Shown here: positions 1 through 9,720 of the stretch, in pieces
Numbering within the stretch: the stretch's first letter is position 1
Layout of the letters: the number at the start of each line of letters is the position of its first letter
Assembly (NCBI GenBank): GCA_047967505.1
Contig: CM106539.1
Reading direction: 5' to 3' (one strand)
Origin: Dipteris shenzhenensis
Lineage: Eukaryota; Polypodiophyta; Polypodiopsida; Gleicheniales
DNA length: 64,000 nucleotides
Made by a program: the position numbers and the translations under genes
Notes under the pieces: model-generated
Databases searched by the model: none
What the model was told of the DNA's origin: nothing
What the model saw: only the letters and a program-made list of their open reading frames with translations

Positions 1-159
1 TTTGTACGCGAGCTCATCATGGATGAAGAGGTCGACTTGGTGTACTGTCCGACTACAGAGAATGCTGCGGACATCTTCACGAAGGCTCTTGGAAGAGACT
101 TGCTAGAGAGGCATCTTCATCGACTTGGCATTGGGCCGAACATTCAGGAGCGGTGTTAG
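1..159 (+). CDS. Ty1-copia pol, C-terminal end of RNase H (partial)
   Basis: The frame is open from base 1 to a TAG at 157-159, giving 52 residues. It carries the usual end of copia polyproteins: a VREL segment, then YCPTTENAADIFTKALGRD, then a short tail. In the family this stretch closes the RNase H domain that removes the RNA strand during reverse transcription in the cytoplasmic particle. The rest of the element lies upstream of the window. The stop overlaps the first bases of the LTR, as is common in copia elements. Family assignment is firm; no symbol applies. Confidence 0.88.
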   Translation, partial: FVRELIMDEEVDLVYCPTTENAADIFTKALGRDLLERHLHRLGIGPNIQERC

Positions 160-887
160 ATATCAATGCTCCACTCTCGTGTAACTACGCGGGAACCAGC
201 TAACTCTACTTGTAAGCCTCCATATGAGGAGAAGGAATTTGAGTAGCTCGGTTATATAGTAGGTCCTGGTTTGGACACCAAATGGGAGCCATGTGTGGCC
301 TGATGGCTGGACGGCTTCAGATAGAGTTGGCACACCGCCAACTAGGCTACATGCAAGTGCAGAAAGGCATCCCTTGACTGACTGCACTGAGGGTAGACGG
401 AGCATTTCCTGAGGCAGCCCACTCTCGGGTTGCGGGGCCCGTTTGGAGCCTCAGATGATCTCGGATGGCTCTGGGCCGAACGGCAACTGTAGGCTAGTTG
501 CTCTATTTTGCGCACCGGTTCTATCGTATGGTCGATGGCCTTTTTCGGGACCAACCCCCAGTCGACCGTTTTGGGCGGACTGGGTCGGTCACCCAATTGA
601 GCCTAACCGACTACGGTTGGTGGCTATATAAGAGCAAGCCCGTGAAGCCCATTTCATCACTCGCTATAGCAACCCTGATTCCTTAGCATCCAGCCTCCGT
701 CTTCTACTGTTTCCAGCATGCCATCGAAGCTTCTTTCACAGGAGCACACGGTTGAGAGGTAGCGCCATCTATTGTATCAATTCCTATAGTAATCAAAATT
801 TTGATTCTCCATACTATCTTGTTTTCTCTCTTGCGTACGAGATCCTGTTATCTGTTGAGCATAGACGTTGTATTATTTTCTTACACA
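154..887 (+). mobile_element. 3' LTR of the copia element at the window start
   Basis: A TGTTAGATATC start follows the pol stop directly. A TATA box lies inside, and the stretch becomes T-rich towards a TTACACA end near 887. The start is well supported by its position after pol. The end is approximate because no second copy of this LTR is present for comparison. Confidence 0.6.
625..631 (+). promoter_or_regulatory. TATA box of the copia LTR
   Basis: TATATAA within GGCTATATAAGAGC lies about 470 bases into the LTR, where the U3/R boundary is expected. This is inferred from position and consensus only. Confidence 0.55.
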
Positions 888-1049
888 TACTTTCCAGGTA
901 ATGAAGTGATTTCATCTTGAAAGTTTTGTTTGTATTAAGTAGATAAGTTTTTGTATCACACTTTGTCTATATGTTTGTTACAAGAGACAGGGAAGAGGGA
1001 GAGATTGAGGTGTATGATATATGAAACTACAAGATGATTTTTGACATTT

Positions 1050-1084
1050 TTTTCTTCACTGGTATAGGAGGGATAGATAGAGGA

Positions 1085-1119
<35 letters not shown>

Positions 1120-1226
1120 TTCGAACTGCTATGTTGTTTTCTATTTGAGGGGATGAGTGAGGGAGAGAGAGACATAAAATAGTCATTTTTTTCTTCAGTA
1201 GTATAGAAGGGATAGATATAGGAAGG

Positions 1227-1280
<54 letters not shown>

Positions 1281-1500
1281 ATTTGAAACTGCTGTGTTTT
1301 TTTATCTGTTTGAGGAGATGAGTGAGGGAGAGAGATAGAAATAGTCGTTTTCTTCTTTGCTTGTATAGGAGGGGTAGATAGAGGAAGGGAAAAGAGAGAC
1401 AAAGATTATATTTCGAACTGCTATGTTTTCTTTTGTTGAGGGGATGATTGAGGGAGAGACACAGAGATTCTATTTCAAACTGCTAGGTTTGAGAAGTATT
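1050..1500 (+). repeat. Tandem minisatellite of about 145-160 bp with embedded (GA)n
   Basis: Three full units and a partial fourth start near 1052, 1191, 1350 and 1470. Each has a TTCTTC...GTATAG head, an AGGGATAGATA..GGAAGGGA segment, a (GA)n of varying length, and a GAACTGCTATGTTTT tail followed by GAGGGGATGAGTGAGGGAGAG. The (GA)n is about 27 bp in unit 1, about 46 bp in unit 2 and nearly lost in unit 3. No coding potential is seen. Confidence 0.7.
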
Positions 1501-1770
1501 TGAGAAAGAAGGAAGAAAAAGAGATCCTAATCAAAGAGTTTTGGGAGGGAGAGAGAGAATGACATGATATTGATAATGTTTTCTTTGTTTGTGGAGAAAC
1601 AGAGCAGGAAGAGAGCATATCGTAACTAAGTATTTCAAAAAAAATTTATGTTTGTTTGTGTGAGGGGTACCTTGGAAGACAGATTGAGAGAGAGAGGTAT
1701 TCTATGTTTTTTGTAATAATATTTTGCTTGTTTTTGTGAGAGGTTTAGTTAATGGAGAGAGGGAAGGAGG

Positions 1771-1771
<1 letters not shown>

Positions 1772-1818
<47 letters not shown>
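1772..1818 (+). repeat. (GA)n microsatellite
   Basis: Uninterrupted GA dinucleotides run for about 46 bases inside a wider purine-rich stretch (about 1680-1870). Long frames across it encode only Leu-Ser repeats and are not genes. Confidence 0.95.
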
Positions 1819-1821
<3 letters not shown>

Positions 1822-2752
1822 GCAAAGAAAGAGAAAGAGAGGGATAGAGAAAGAGAGAATAGAAGACATAAGTTTAGAGGGTCTTTGGAAGTAGAAAGAG
1901 CTAATTTTAATCATAGGGTACAGGAGTAGAAACTATGGAAGTAGAAAATGATAGATACAGAAGTAGTTTACAGTCTGTTGTATTGGTCCTGCATCCACAA
2001 TGGTGGAGCAGGTCCATCAGTGGTGCAGGAGATGACCTAAACCTAGACTTGGAGCCTGAGGAGCATACTATTAGCCTAGCTGAGGAGCAAGTTGAAAGCG
2101 AGGTCATCTTATCTTCATATCCGACTCGTGCATATCCATCCTCTACCTATAATCCAGATGAGGCAGCAAGCAAGCCACACCTTGCTTCGGTTGATCCAAT
2201 CAAGATTAAGGGTGAGGAATACCTTACACTATTGGAAGTGATGGAAGAAATTGGTCTTTGAGAGGATGAGGTGCTCTGTCGGCTCTCGAATGACACTTTT
2301 GATGATGTCATTGACTTTGATGCTCTAGTGAATCTAGCAATCGATGAGATTGCACGCTTTGATGACTCGAGCCTCACCAATTTGGAGGCAATCCAACTAA
2401 CATAGAAGGCAATCGAGGATGCCACACTAGAGTATGACATGTCCGATGAGCAGTTCATGAATTTGAAGAGGGGATAGGACAGAGATGAAGAAGCTAGCAC
2501 CTCAAGCCAACGAAGTTCAAGATCAACCACAAAAGGGAGTCCAGTTGGACACTGTAGCTGACGCACTCCGCGATGAGGTAGAAAAGGTATGTAGCTTTGC
2601 GATTCAAAATCATCAATATAATTCTAGGTTCCATTTTAGGAACAAAAATCATTGCTTTTTCTTCAACTGGTAGGGAATAAAAAATAGGGTTTAGGGTTTA
2701 GAGTAGAAAACCCAAGAAAATTTTATGACTTTTAAACCCAAGACATCCACAT

Positions 2753-2903
2753 CTTATTTTTTATTCCCTAAATCAAATTTGGGAGGCCTCTGACACCCTA
2801 GAAACCATGTCCATCATTTTCAAGCCAAAAACCCCCTGTAAACCCTAAATTCAACATCATGTGACCAGAGCTCCCAAATTTGATTTAGGGAATGAAAAAT
2901 AAG
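2753..2903. repeat. Inverted repeat in the intron
   Basis: Arms of about 33 bp (2753-2785 and 2871-2903) are near-perfect reverse complements around CCCTAAATCAAATTTGGGAG, with an 85-bp loop. It lies in the intron of the two-exon gene and is a likely MITE or foldback remnant. Confidence 0.75.
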
Positions 2904-3065
2904 ATTGAGGGTTTAGGTTACAAAACCCAACCAAATGTTATGATTTTGAACTCGGGACATCCTGCCACTGTCACACTTACCTTGCCACTTGCCCCTTATA
3001 CATGCCCTGCCACTTGCCTCTCCCATTCCATTTGTGTAAATAGGGTTATGGTTTTTTCACAGATT

Positions 3066-3202
3066 AAAATCATATCTTTAAGAAATATTTTTTGGGAGGC
3101 CACTGGGACCCTAGCAACCATGCTCATAAATTCTGGTTTTTTGGGCGTGGTTGCTAGGGTCCCAATGGCCTCCCAAATAAGATTTCTTAAAGATATGATT
3201 TT
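3066..3202. mobile_element. Compact hairpin element (MITE-like)
   Basis: Two arms of about 57 bp (3066-3122 and 3146-3202) pair almost completely around a 23-bp loop, running from AAAATCATATCTTTAAG to its complement. The pattern is typical of small foldback or MITE insertions in introns. Bases just outside show no clear target duplication. There is no coding content. Confidence 0.7.
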
Positions 3203-3985
3203 TACTTGGAAAAAAACCCTTATTCTTATTAATTCTTGAAAGATGATATTTTATTAATTTATATAATCTTTGGATTTTGATGTAATATGTTGGTTGCAGG
3301 ATATTTTATGGGTTGATGAGTATGCCAGACGCAAGGGTGGAACCAGAGGGTCTTCTGGTGGGGGGATGGCATCGATCGGCCACTACATCAACAGAGTGGC
3401 TCAACACATTTTGGTGTTCCATCGACAATTATCACCAGATGGAAAGATAAACATCATGAAGTTCAGGGTCCTTAGTCGGATGGTGAAGATGAGGCCCATC
3501 CATCTTACTGCCGATCGTGTTGTTCTGATTAGGCGTAGTGTAGCTTTATTTTTGTTCTCAAACACACAATCTGGTCCACTTCATAGTATTATAGCTATTG
3601 CAGGGCTAGCTGGTATTATAGATCCCTTGGCTATAGAGAATGAAATTGTGCAGCCCTCTCTGCTTCAGCAAGCAAAAAAGGGATCTGAGCCAAGCAGGAA
3701 GAAGTGTAGACTAGAGTAGCTTAGGCATTCAAGCTTTGATGATCTTTGTGATACTACTTAATGTAAATAAAGAATACCATTTTCAAATAATTTTCTCTTC
3801 CCATTTACATAACATTGTTTCCTTTTCTATGTTAAGTAAAGTTGAGTATTATTTCCTTTTGCATGTTCTATTAAGATTTGATGTTTATTATTTCATTTTG
3901 CTTTTGTATACATTAAGAGTGCATGTAAGTAAATTAATAGATTGCACATGCAAAGACAATTCTAAAAAAGACATTTTATTATATT

Positions 3986-4063
3986 GATGCCCATAGGCAG
4001 AGTACAAGGTAGATGCCCGTAGGCAGAGTACAAGATAGATGCCTGTAGGCAGAGTACAAGGTG
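3986..4063. repeat. Three tandem 26-bp units
   Basis: Units start at 3986, 4012 and 4038 and read GATGCCCRTAGGCAGAGTAC-type sequence with one to three differences. The array lies 16 bases beyond the stop of the H3-like pseudogene, so it sits in that gene's former 3' region. Confidence 0.85.
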
Positions 4064-4078
4064 GAGCATACAAAATCC

Positions 4079-4834
4079 CTAAGTGCCCTTGGGCTTCCTA
4101 AGATGTATAATAAATTGCATGTCTGCAGCAGTCACCGTGACCCTTTTCCTATGGATGACAGCGAGCTAGGTGTCATCTCATGAGGTCTACTAGGTAGGCC
4201 TAGATGCATGCTGCAGTGCAAGCAAGGCATCTTTAGAAATACACCAGGGAGCCTCCATAACTCTGCACCTGTAAAACTGAGACATTGCACTAAGGTTGAC
4301 GTCTTGCATGACCTTGCGTACCACCCTTATGAAGCTGGCATTCAGGATCAGCAGATCAATGGAACTTTTTGATCTCCTGTAGTGCCACTGTCCCTGGCTT
4401 GAATCTGTAGCGCCTCACTGGAGGAGAGCCTCTTTGCCCTCGATGTGGAGGGCCTCTTCTTGGATGTTAAGGGCCTCTTTAACGTGCACTTGGAGCTTGG
4501 GCACCTCTACCCTGTTGGTGTGGACCGTGATTGTCTGTTCTTCTCTTGGTCCTCTACTCTGTCCTTCATTGTTCCTCTTCCACATACTCCTCCTCTATGC
4601 TCTTCGAGTCATCCGTCTCTATTAGAGGATCTTCTTGTGCCTTCCTTTGTTGTCCCTCCTCTTGTGCCTTCCTCTGTCCCTCTTGGTCCCTATTTGGCTT
4701 CCAGATTGTCAGTTTCTCCCTTCGACAAGGATCATCGAGGGGAGAGGGGGGGGGCTATCACTCTCTGTCTCTAAGTTTGGAAATGGGTCTGGCTGTTCCA
4801 GTCTCTGTGGTGCCTTGATCTTGGACCTGGCCAT
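4079..4834 (-). pseudogene. Histone H3-like gene (CENH3-like), decayed
   Basis: An ATG at 4834 opens MARSKIKAPQR, matching the MARTK start of H3 and CENH3. A proline- and acid-rich tail follows and does not resemble the conserved H3 tail. The frame slips at a C9 run (4746-4754) and at further points. The fold then appears: FKPGTVALQEIKKF (alpha-N), DLLI..ASFIRVVRKV (alpha-1), ALLALQHAS and AYLVDL (alpha-2), AVIHRKRVTVTAADMQFI (alpha-3), ending at a TAG at 4079. SFIRVVRKV is closer to the PFIRLVREI of plant CENH3 than to PFQRLVREI of H3, and the loop before alpha-2 is longer than in H3. Known role of the family: the H3 subunit of nucleosomes, centromeric for CENH3. There is no intron. The H3 fold is near certain; the CENH3 assignment is inferred. 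Several stops and frameshifts make it non-functional. Confidence 0.8.
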
Positions 4835-4966
4835 GGGGGATGGAGAGAGTGTGCATGAGAAAGGGTGAGGGTGCAAGAGATAGGGTGGAAATCTCAGGTG
4901 CAAGTGGGAGGTGGTGTGGGAGTGGAAAGCTCTTTAAATAGTGAAATGAAAATGAGGGCACATTCT

Positions 4967-4974
4967 CTTATATA
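4967..4974 (-). promoter_or_regulatory. TATA box upstream of the H3-like gene
   Basis: TATATAAG on the minus strand lies 133 bases before the ATG, with a CT-rich stretch between that could be a 5' leader. Retention of a promoter suggests the copy was not simply a processed retrocopy, or that it landed behind a promoter. Confidence 0.5.
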
Positions 4975-5300
4975 GGGACAAAAACCCTAATTTTTTAAAA
5001 ATACTTGTTTCAATAAAAACCCTAAAAAGGTAAAATTAGTGCAACCTTGAGCTAAATACTTATAATTAACATCGCATAACACAAAATTTCTCATTTATAC
5101 TGCAACTCACATCCATTATACGTTGGCTTTACTGCAAATCACATAACTAAAATTACAAATAAATTTTGAAACTTATGCATGGGCATCCTGACACTACCAA
5201 AGCTTGGCTTACAAAAGGAACATTGCTTCTTTTTCCAGATCTTTTCTCATCTTTTGTAATCTTTACTTGCCCAGAGTGTAGTCCCATATCTTGAATGAAT
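4975..5300. other. AT-rich DNA without recognised features
   Basis: Nothing coding or repeated was recognised here. It could include upstream sequence of the H3-like gene. Confidence 0.5.
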
Positions 5301-5319
5301 ATAGAGGTCACTTTATAGC

Positions 5320-5770
5320 ATCCTCGACAACATCTTTACGTTTTGGGAGGCACTGGATTGGGCTAGAAAGGAGTCTCAGCCTCTCGCGATTTTGCTTTTG
5401 GATTTCGAGAAGGCCTATGATAGAGTGGAGTGGTCTTTCTTGGTTCGACAGGGATGCCCCCTTGCCCCTTTCTTATTCCTCTTTGTGGCCGAGGCCCTAG
5501 AGTATTTTTTTCAGTCTCAATCGACGGGACTCACGGGGATGAGACTCCCAATTCGGCAAGAGATTTTGGACTCAGAGTTTGCAGATGACACAACCCCTTG
5601 GTAGCGTATTGTCTAGCCTCAGGCTCCAGGATCAACTGGACCAAATGAGTCGGGTTTCTCGCAACGACATAGGTGGTATAGAAGATCCAAGATTGGAGCT
5701 TAGCACTAGGCTTCCGGTGGATTCCAAGGGGTAGACAACGAGATACCTCAAGGAAAAACTTATTTACGTT
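5320..5770 (+). pseudogene. LINE reverse transcriptase fragment (family L-b)
   Basis: The frame holds ILDNIFTFWEALDWARKES, LLLDFEKAYDRVEWSFL, then RQGCPLAPFLFLFVAEALE and SEFADDT. These are reverse transcriptase blocks of plant LINEs. About 40 residues normally present between the DFEKAYDRVEW and RQGCPLAP blocks are missing, so there is an internal deletion. After about 5604 the frame is broken, but GSRINW and LGFRWIPRG can still be read, which belong just downstream of the ADD block. It is a dead fragment, the same family as the piece at 51842-52350. Confidence 0.8.
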
Positions 5771-5774
5771 CTAT

Positions 5775-6120
5775 CCCTCAACATTTAAAGGCAGCCTTGA
5801 ATTCCAACCATGATGTCTGAATGTAAGCAGGGAAAATACTATTTATCTGAGCATTGTTGATAACTTCAAGCATGTACAACTTGAATGAAACACAAAGGTT
5901 TTGTTTTCAAAGAAAAACAAAGAGGTATTTTCATTCCCCAATTAAAAGTCATGGGGCACCTACTGATTTCAAAGAAAAACAAGTGAGTACAAGTACTCGT
6001 GAGCACTGTCTTCAAATTGGTTCTGTCAAAGGAAAACAATTGTCAAGATGAATAAACAATTAATTTGCAACGCCTGTGATGGAAGCCCGTGTATTCCTAG
6101 GAAAGTTCGAATGATTTGCA
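5775..6120. other. Intergenic DNA, nothing recognised
   Basis: Short frames only, with no family resemblance. Confidence 0.5.
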
Positions 6121-6123
6121 AAC

Positions 6124-6146
6124 TCTGTGTGTGTGTGTATGTGCGC

Positions 6147-6195
<49 letters not shown>

Positions 6196-6235
6196 TGTGT
6201 GTGTGTGTGTGAGAAGAAGAAGAAGAAGAAGAATA
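6124..6235 (+). repeat. Compound microsatellite (GT)n(GA)n(GT)n(GAA)n
   Basis: GT repeats, about 45 bases of GA, GT repeats again and then GAA triplets follow one another. The GAA block is the minus-strand (TTC)n tail of the adjoining LINE. Confidence 0.9.
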
Positions 6236-6346
6236 TATTGTCGTCCTCTGAAGACCAAAAAATCGGCCTATGGGACTTGAGCAATACAAAATCCTCGTAC
6301 ACAAAGACTCCTCCCTTGGAGGGGAGGGTATTAAGAGAAACTACCT

Positions 6347-6892
6347 TTATGTCTTAGGTGAGTTCCTGTGCTTGAAAAGCTTATAGAAAAACATTCCTAA
6401 AGCTGGGGGTGACCCGCTATGTAGCATATCGGCCAGTCTGTTATGTCCCTCGAGAAGAGAGCTAAATGCTTTCCGGATGTGAGTATAGTAAGGGCATATC
6501 ATTACCATGTGTTCTTCAGTTTCTGCCATTCCCTGGTCACATAATTGGCATATTCTGCTCTCTTTTGGCATATCTTTCCATCCTCCTATTTCAATCTGCA
6601 GTTGGTGTGATTGGCTGCGAAGTGAGGCCAAAGCTCTTCGCTTATGTATTGCCATAGGTGTGCAAATGTACTTCTGTGTGGCTGTTTCTCTTCCTGTATA
6701 AGTAGCCCAATATTCGGGGTTAATAAATGTACGGTAGTACTCAAACTTATCTCTGTTTTCAATTGTTTGCCATTTCCTATGTAGTGCATTCAGCAGGTCA
6801 TGATGAAAGGCATCCTCATCTACCTCCTCTGGAGAGTAGTCCAAGTACCTCTCTACCTCCCATTTTTCCATTTTTTTAAATCTAGTGCCCAT
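6347..6892 (-). pseudogene. LINE L-a: C-terminal zinc-finger region
   Basis: About 180 residues with CQLCDQGMAETEEHMVMIC near the end, the C-x2-C...H-x4-C finger usually found after the RT of plant LINEs. It ends at KHRNSPKT and a TAA. The frame differs from the RT block, so at least one frameshift lies between 6892 and 6971. The last 70 residues recur almost unchanged at 62144-62359. Confidence 0.85.
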
Positions 6893-6970
6893 CCAGATGC
6901 CAAAATCTTACCCTTATTCGTCTTTTGGGACTTTTGACTTTCTACCCATGCCCTCTTTGGCAGACATTAA

Positions 6971-8710
6971 TTATTCATGCGCTTGACCTTTGTGATGTAT
7001 CTGAGTACTCTCTTCAAGGCATGCAACTCTATGGGTATGCATCCTGTCTCTAGGAGTAGGAGAGAGTAGGGTGTGGTAGCCTCCAAGGTGTCTTCTAATG
7101 AAAGATTTCTGCATTTTTTCTACATCATTCCATTTTGATGATGGTATACTCCCCCCCCACACCTCTACCCCATAGAGCACTGTTTGTACCACATATGCCC
7201 CAAAAATCATGTTTCGTACTTGCCACCTTCTTGTGTTGGTATTGCTGCAGTCATTTTCAAATTGATAATACTTTCCCCATCCTGCATCAATTCTCTGTTG
7301 CACACAGCTGCTCCATTTGTTATTGGCTGGAATTTCAATGCCTAAGTATTTGAATGAGTGCACTGTATCAACAAGTTGACCCATATATGAGATTGAAGGG
7401 GGATTACTTGGCTGTATAGTCTTGACTATCATGAGTTTAGTTTTGGAAACATTCACAGCCAGCCCACTTTCCGAATAGAACATGCTGAGGATATCCATCA
7501 TTTGTTGCATCTTACCCTCACTATTAGTGAAAACAACCACATCATCCGCATAAAGAAGCAAGTGAATCTCAAAATCTGCTAGGTAGAGGCTGGACAACCC
7601 TCTTTTACCTGCTTCTGTGTGCATCAGTTCCTCAAGTCTATCAATGCATAAACCAAACAAGGTGGGTGAGAGTGGGCATCCTTGTTTGACCCCCATATTG
7701 CTATAAAATTCTTGTGACATCCCATCCTTACATTTTAATTGACATTTTACTTTCTCATAAAGTCTAAAGACAGCAAACCTTATTTCCTGAGGCACTTCTA
7801 TGCATTCCATTCTCTCCCATAGCACATCCCTAGGCACCGTATCGAATGCCTTCTTAAAATCAATGAAGCAACAAAAGAGTGCCTTCCCCTTAAGGTGGCT
7901 GTCCTCCATCAACACTCAGAGAGTAACTAGATGATCCACAGTGGAGTGTTTGGGTCTGAAACCCACTTGTCCCATTGCCCTCTTCCTTTCTTTCTCTGCC
8001 CAAGCACTCAGCTTTGCCTCTACTATTGTACTATATAGCTTGGCTAGAGTAGAGCATACCATAATGGTTCTATAGTTTGACACTTGATTGCGGTCACCTC
8101 CCTTGTAAATTGGCTTGATCCAGTTCTCTTGCCAATCGGTTGGGGAACCATACACGAATGCTTAGTTTAGTGCCATTACTATGTGCCTTTGCGTGTGTTC
8201 ATTGGACCACTTAATGAGTTCTACTGTGAAGTGTATAGTGTCTGCTGCCTTCCCATTTGCCATTTTCTTTAGGCCATCTTGCACATCTTCCAATGAGAAA
8301 ATACCTTGAGTATTACCACTGAGAGACATGCTTGCCATGGGCCGAGCCTTGGGATGCATGTAGAGTTGTTGAACATACTCAAGCATCTCTATTTCTGTAA
8401 AATCTCCCATGATGTCATTTGGCCTTTGTTTAACTCCTTTCCATGCTCTTCTAGGGTTCTTGACAAAATCAATTGCATTTGACCATTCCTTTTTCTCAAT
8501 ATAAACACTCCTCTTTTTACGTGTGAGAGCATGGAACTGCTTCTCGGCTGCTCTTCTTTCATCTCCCATTGGAATCCCCTTTAGTGCACTCCTAACTGCC
8601 TTGCATTCAGCATCAAACCAGTCATTACATGGCAGCCCTTTCTTATGCTCTTTACTATTCTTTTTGCACCCTAAAACTGTCTTAGCTGTGGTGAGAATGG
8701 CATTCTTCAA
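6971..8710 (-). pseudogene. LINE L-a: linker and reverse transcriptase
   Basis: Three pieces follow in order. The linker 8710-8162 contains NDWFDAECK and SLEDVQDGLKKMANGKAAD. The piece 8155-7916 contains WIKPIYKGGDRNQVSNYR and GFRPKHSTVDHL. The piece 7915-6971 contains FIDFKKAFDTVPRDVLWERM, GVKQGCPLSPTLFGL, LLLYADDVVVF with the catalytic YADD, and SFKYLGIEI. Stops at about 8161 (TAA) and 7916-7918 (TGA) break the frame; TGA fits a decayed CGA. In the family this enzyme copies the element RNA at the nicked target. The catalytic motif is intact but the frame is not. Confidence 0.88.
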
Positions 8711-8847
8711 TTGTGCCCAGCCAAATTTCTATTTTCTCAGCAGACATGCTTCTAAACTTTCAGCATATTCCACCTTTTTTGCCTGATAGCCACACTCTGC
8801 TGCTTTATGCTCCTCCAAAGTTGCCTTGGCCAGCAATATATTAAGCT

Positions 8848-9624
8848 CTACATAGAGTGTAGGTGATCCGAATCAAGAGATTTTGGGCCAAGTGAGAAAT
8901 TGTGTATAAGATTGCAAGCTTCCATATGAATCAATGCATAGTCAATTACACTAGCCCCCCCACTGGCAGGGAAACAAGTAGGGGAATTAGATTTTGGGAA
9001 AAGGGCTGTGCCATTTACCACCAACATGTGCATACCATTCATCAAATGCTCCAATTCTGTACCATGTGCATTCACCACTTTATCCTTGGAGCATCTACAC
9101 TAGCTGGGGTCAATGTCTATCTCATGCTCCTTTATGTATTCTTGCTATGTGGGATATTGAAATTGTGAGTCTCCTATGCGTGCATTTAGGTCCCCAATAA
9201 GCATAACATTTCCTTGTTTGCTGAACATAGCAATATCTAAGCATAGGTCCCCAAATGGCTGGGATGGGTCAATCTCATGCCTCTAGTAGAAGGGGGATTC
9301 TCTATGAGGAATGTAGCATCCTGCAATATACAATGGCAAAGGGCTTCCTTTTACCATAACCCATATGTAGCGCTTATGGATGTCATCTTTGACCATAGAG
9401 ATCTTGTCGTGTATATGGTCTTTGTATATGCATGCTACCCCTCCCTACCCTCGTAGGCCTGATTGCTTTTGCCAGACGGAGTGCACCAAATAGCCATCCA
9501 TTTTAGGAATCCTGCGTATATCCCTTTTCCAAGTCTCTGCAAGAAAGATAATGTCTGCATCATGTAACACTTCATTCAGACCAGCTCCTTTATGCCAAGG
9601 AAAGCCTCTACAATTCCAAAACAT
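8848..9624 (-). pseudogene. LINE L-a: APE-type endonuclease
   Basis: From an ATG at 9624 the frame reads MFWNCRGFPWHKG, FLAETWKRD, then LIGDLNARIG and, near the end, GGASVIDYALI and DSDHL. These are the conserved N, E, GDxN and SDH blocks of apurinic-like endonucleases that nick the target DNA. The reading is interrupted by TAG codons within LRG-GGVAC, PT-QEYIK and DPS-CRCSK. About 260 residues is the usual domain length. The start is chosen because WNCRG is the expected N-terminal block. Confidence 0.8.
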
Positions 9625-9655
9625 GACTTTCAGCTTCTTCTGGGTCCCATAGGCT

Positions 9656-9660
<5 letters not shown>

Positions 9661-9714
<54 letters not shown>
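9661..9714 (+). repeat. (GA)n microsatellite
   Basis: About 54 bases of GA abut the 5' end of the LINE. It is followed by short GTGTGT/GAGA blocks, echoing the microsatellite at the other end of the element. Confidence 0.95.

Positions 9715-9719
<5 letters not shown>

Positions 9720-9720
<1 letters not shown>

Larger units (their letters stand above)
1935..3719 (+). pseudogene. Unrecognised two-exon gene, decayed
   Basis: Exon 1 runs from an ATG at 1935 to 2586 and ends GAAAAG before GTATGT. Exon 2 runs from 3300, after TTGCAG, to a TAG at 3717-3719. The splice joins VEK to DILWVDEYARRK in phase 0. Exon 1 is acidic and is broken by TGA at 2259-2261, TAG at 2403-2405 and TAG at 2475-2477, then a frameshift before about 2485. 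Exon 2 is open for 140 codons, basic, and ends in a Lys/Arg-rich patch (PSRKKCRLE) that could be a nuclear localisation signal. I do not recognise the family. Codon-like composition, matching phase and proper splice signals argue for a former gene; the stops argue that it is dead. It could instead be a domesticated or transposon-borne gene. Confidence 0.5.
6213..9660 (-). mobile_element. Nearly full-length LINE (family L-a), minus strand
   Basis: Reading from 9660 down to 6213 there is an APE-type endonuclease, a linker, reverse transcriptase, a C-terminal zinc-finger region, a 3' UTR of about 110 bases and a (TTC)n tail. Separate ORF1 coding was not identified. Frameshifts and stops interrupt the single long reading frame in several places. 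A second copy of the last 330 bp at 62161-62490 is nearly identical and also ends in (TTC)n, which fixes the 3' terminus. (GA)n tracts flank both ends. Known mechanism: target-primed reverse transcription by the encoded endonuclease and RT. Confidence 0.85.

Noticed and set aside
2686-2702. Plant telomere-like TTTAGGG units
   Set aside because: Only about two units are present, in ordinary AT-rich intron sequence. This is too short for an interstitial telomere.
3986-4063. CRISPR-like array
   Set aside because: The 26-bp units are directly tandem with no spacers, in a eukaryotic context.
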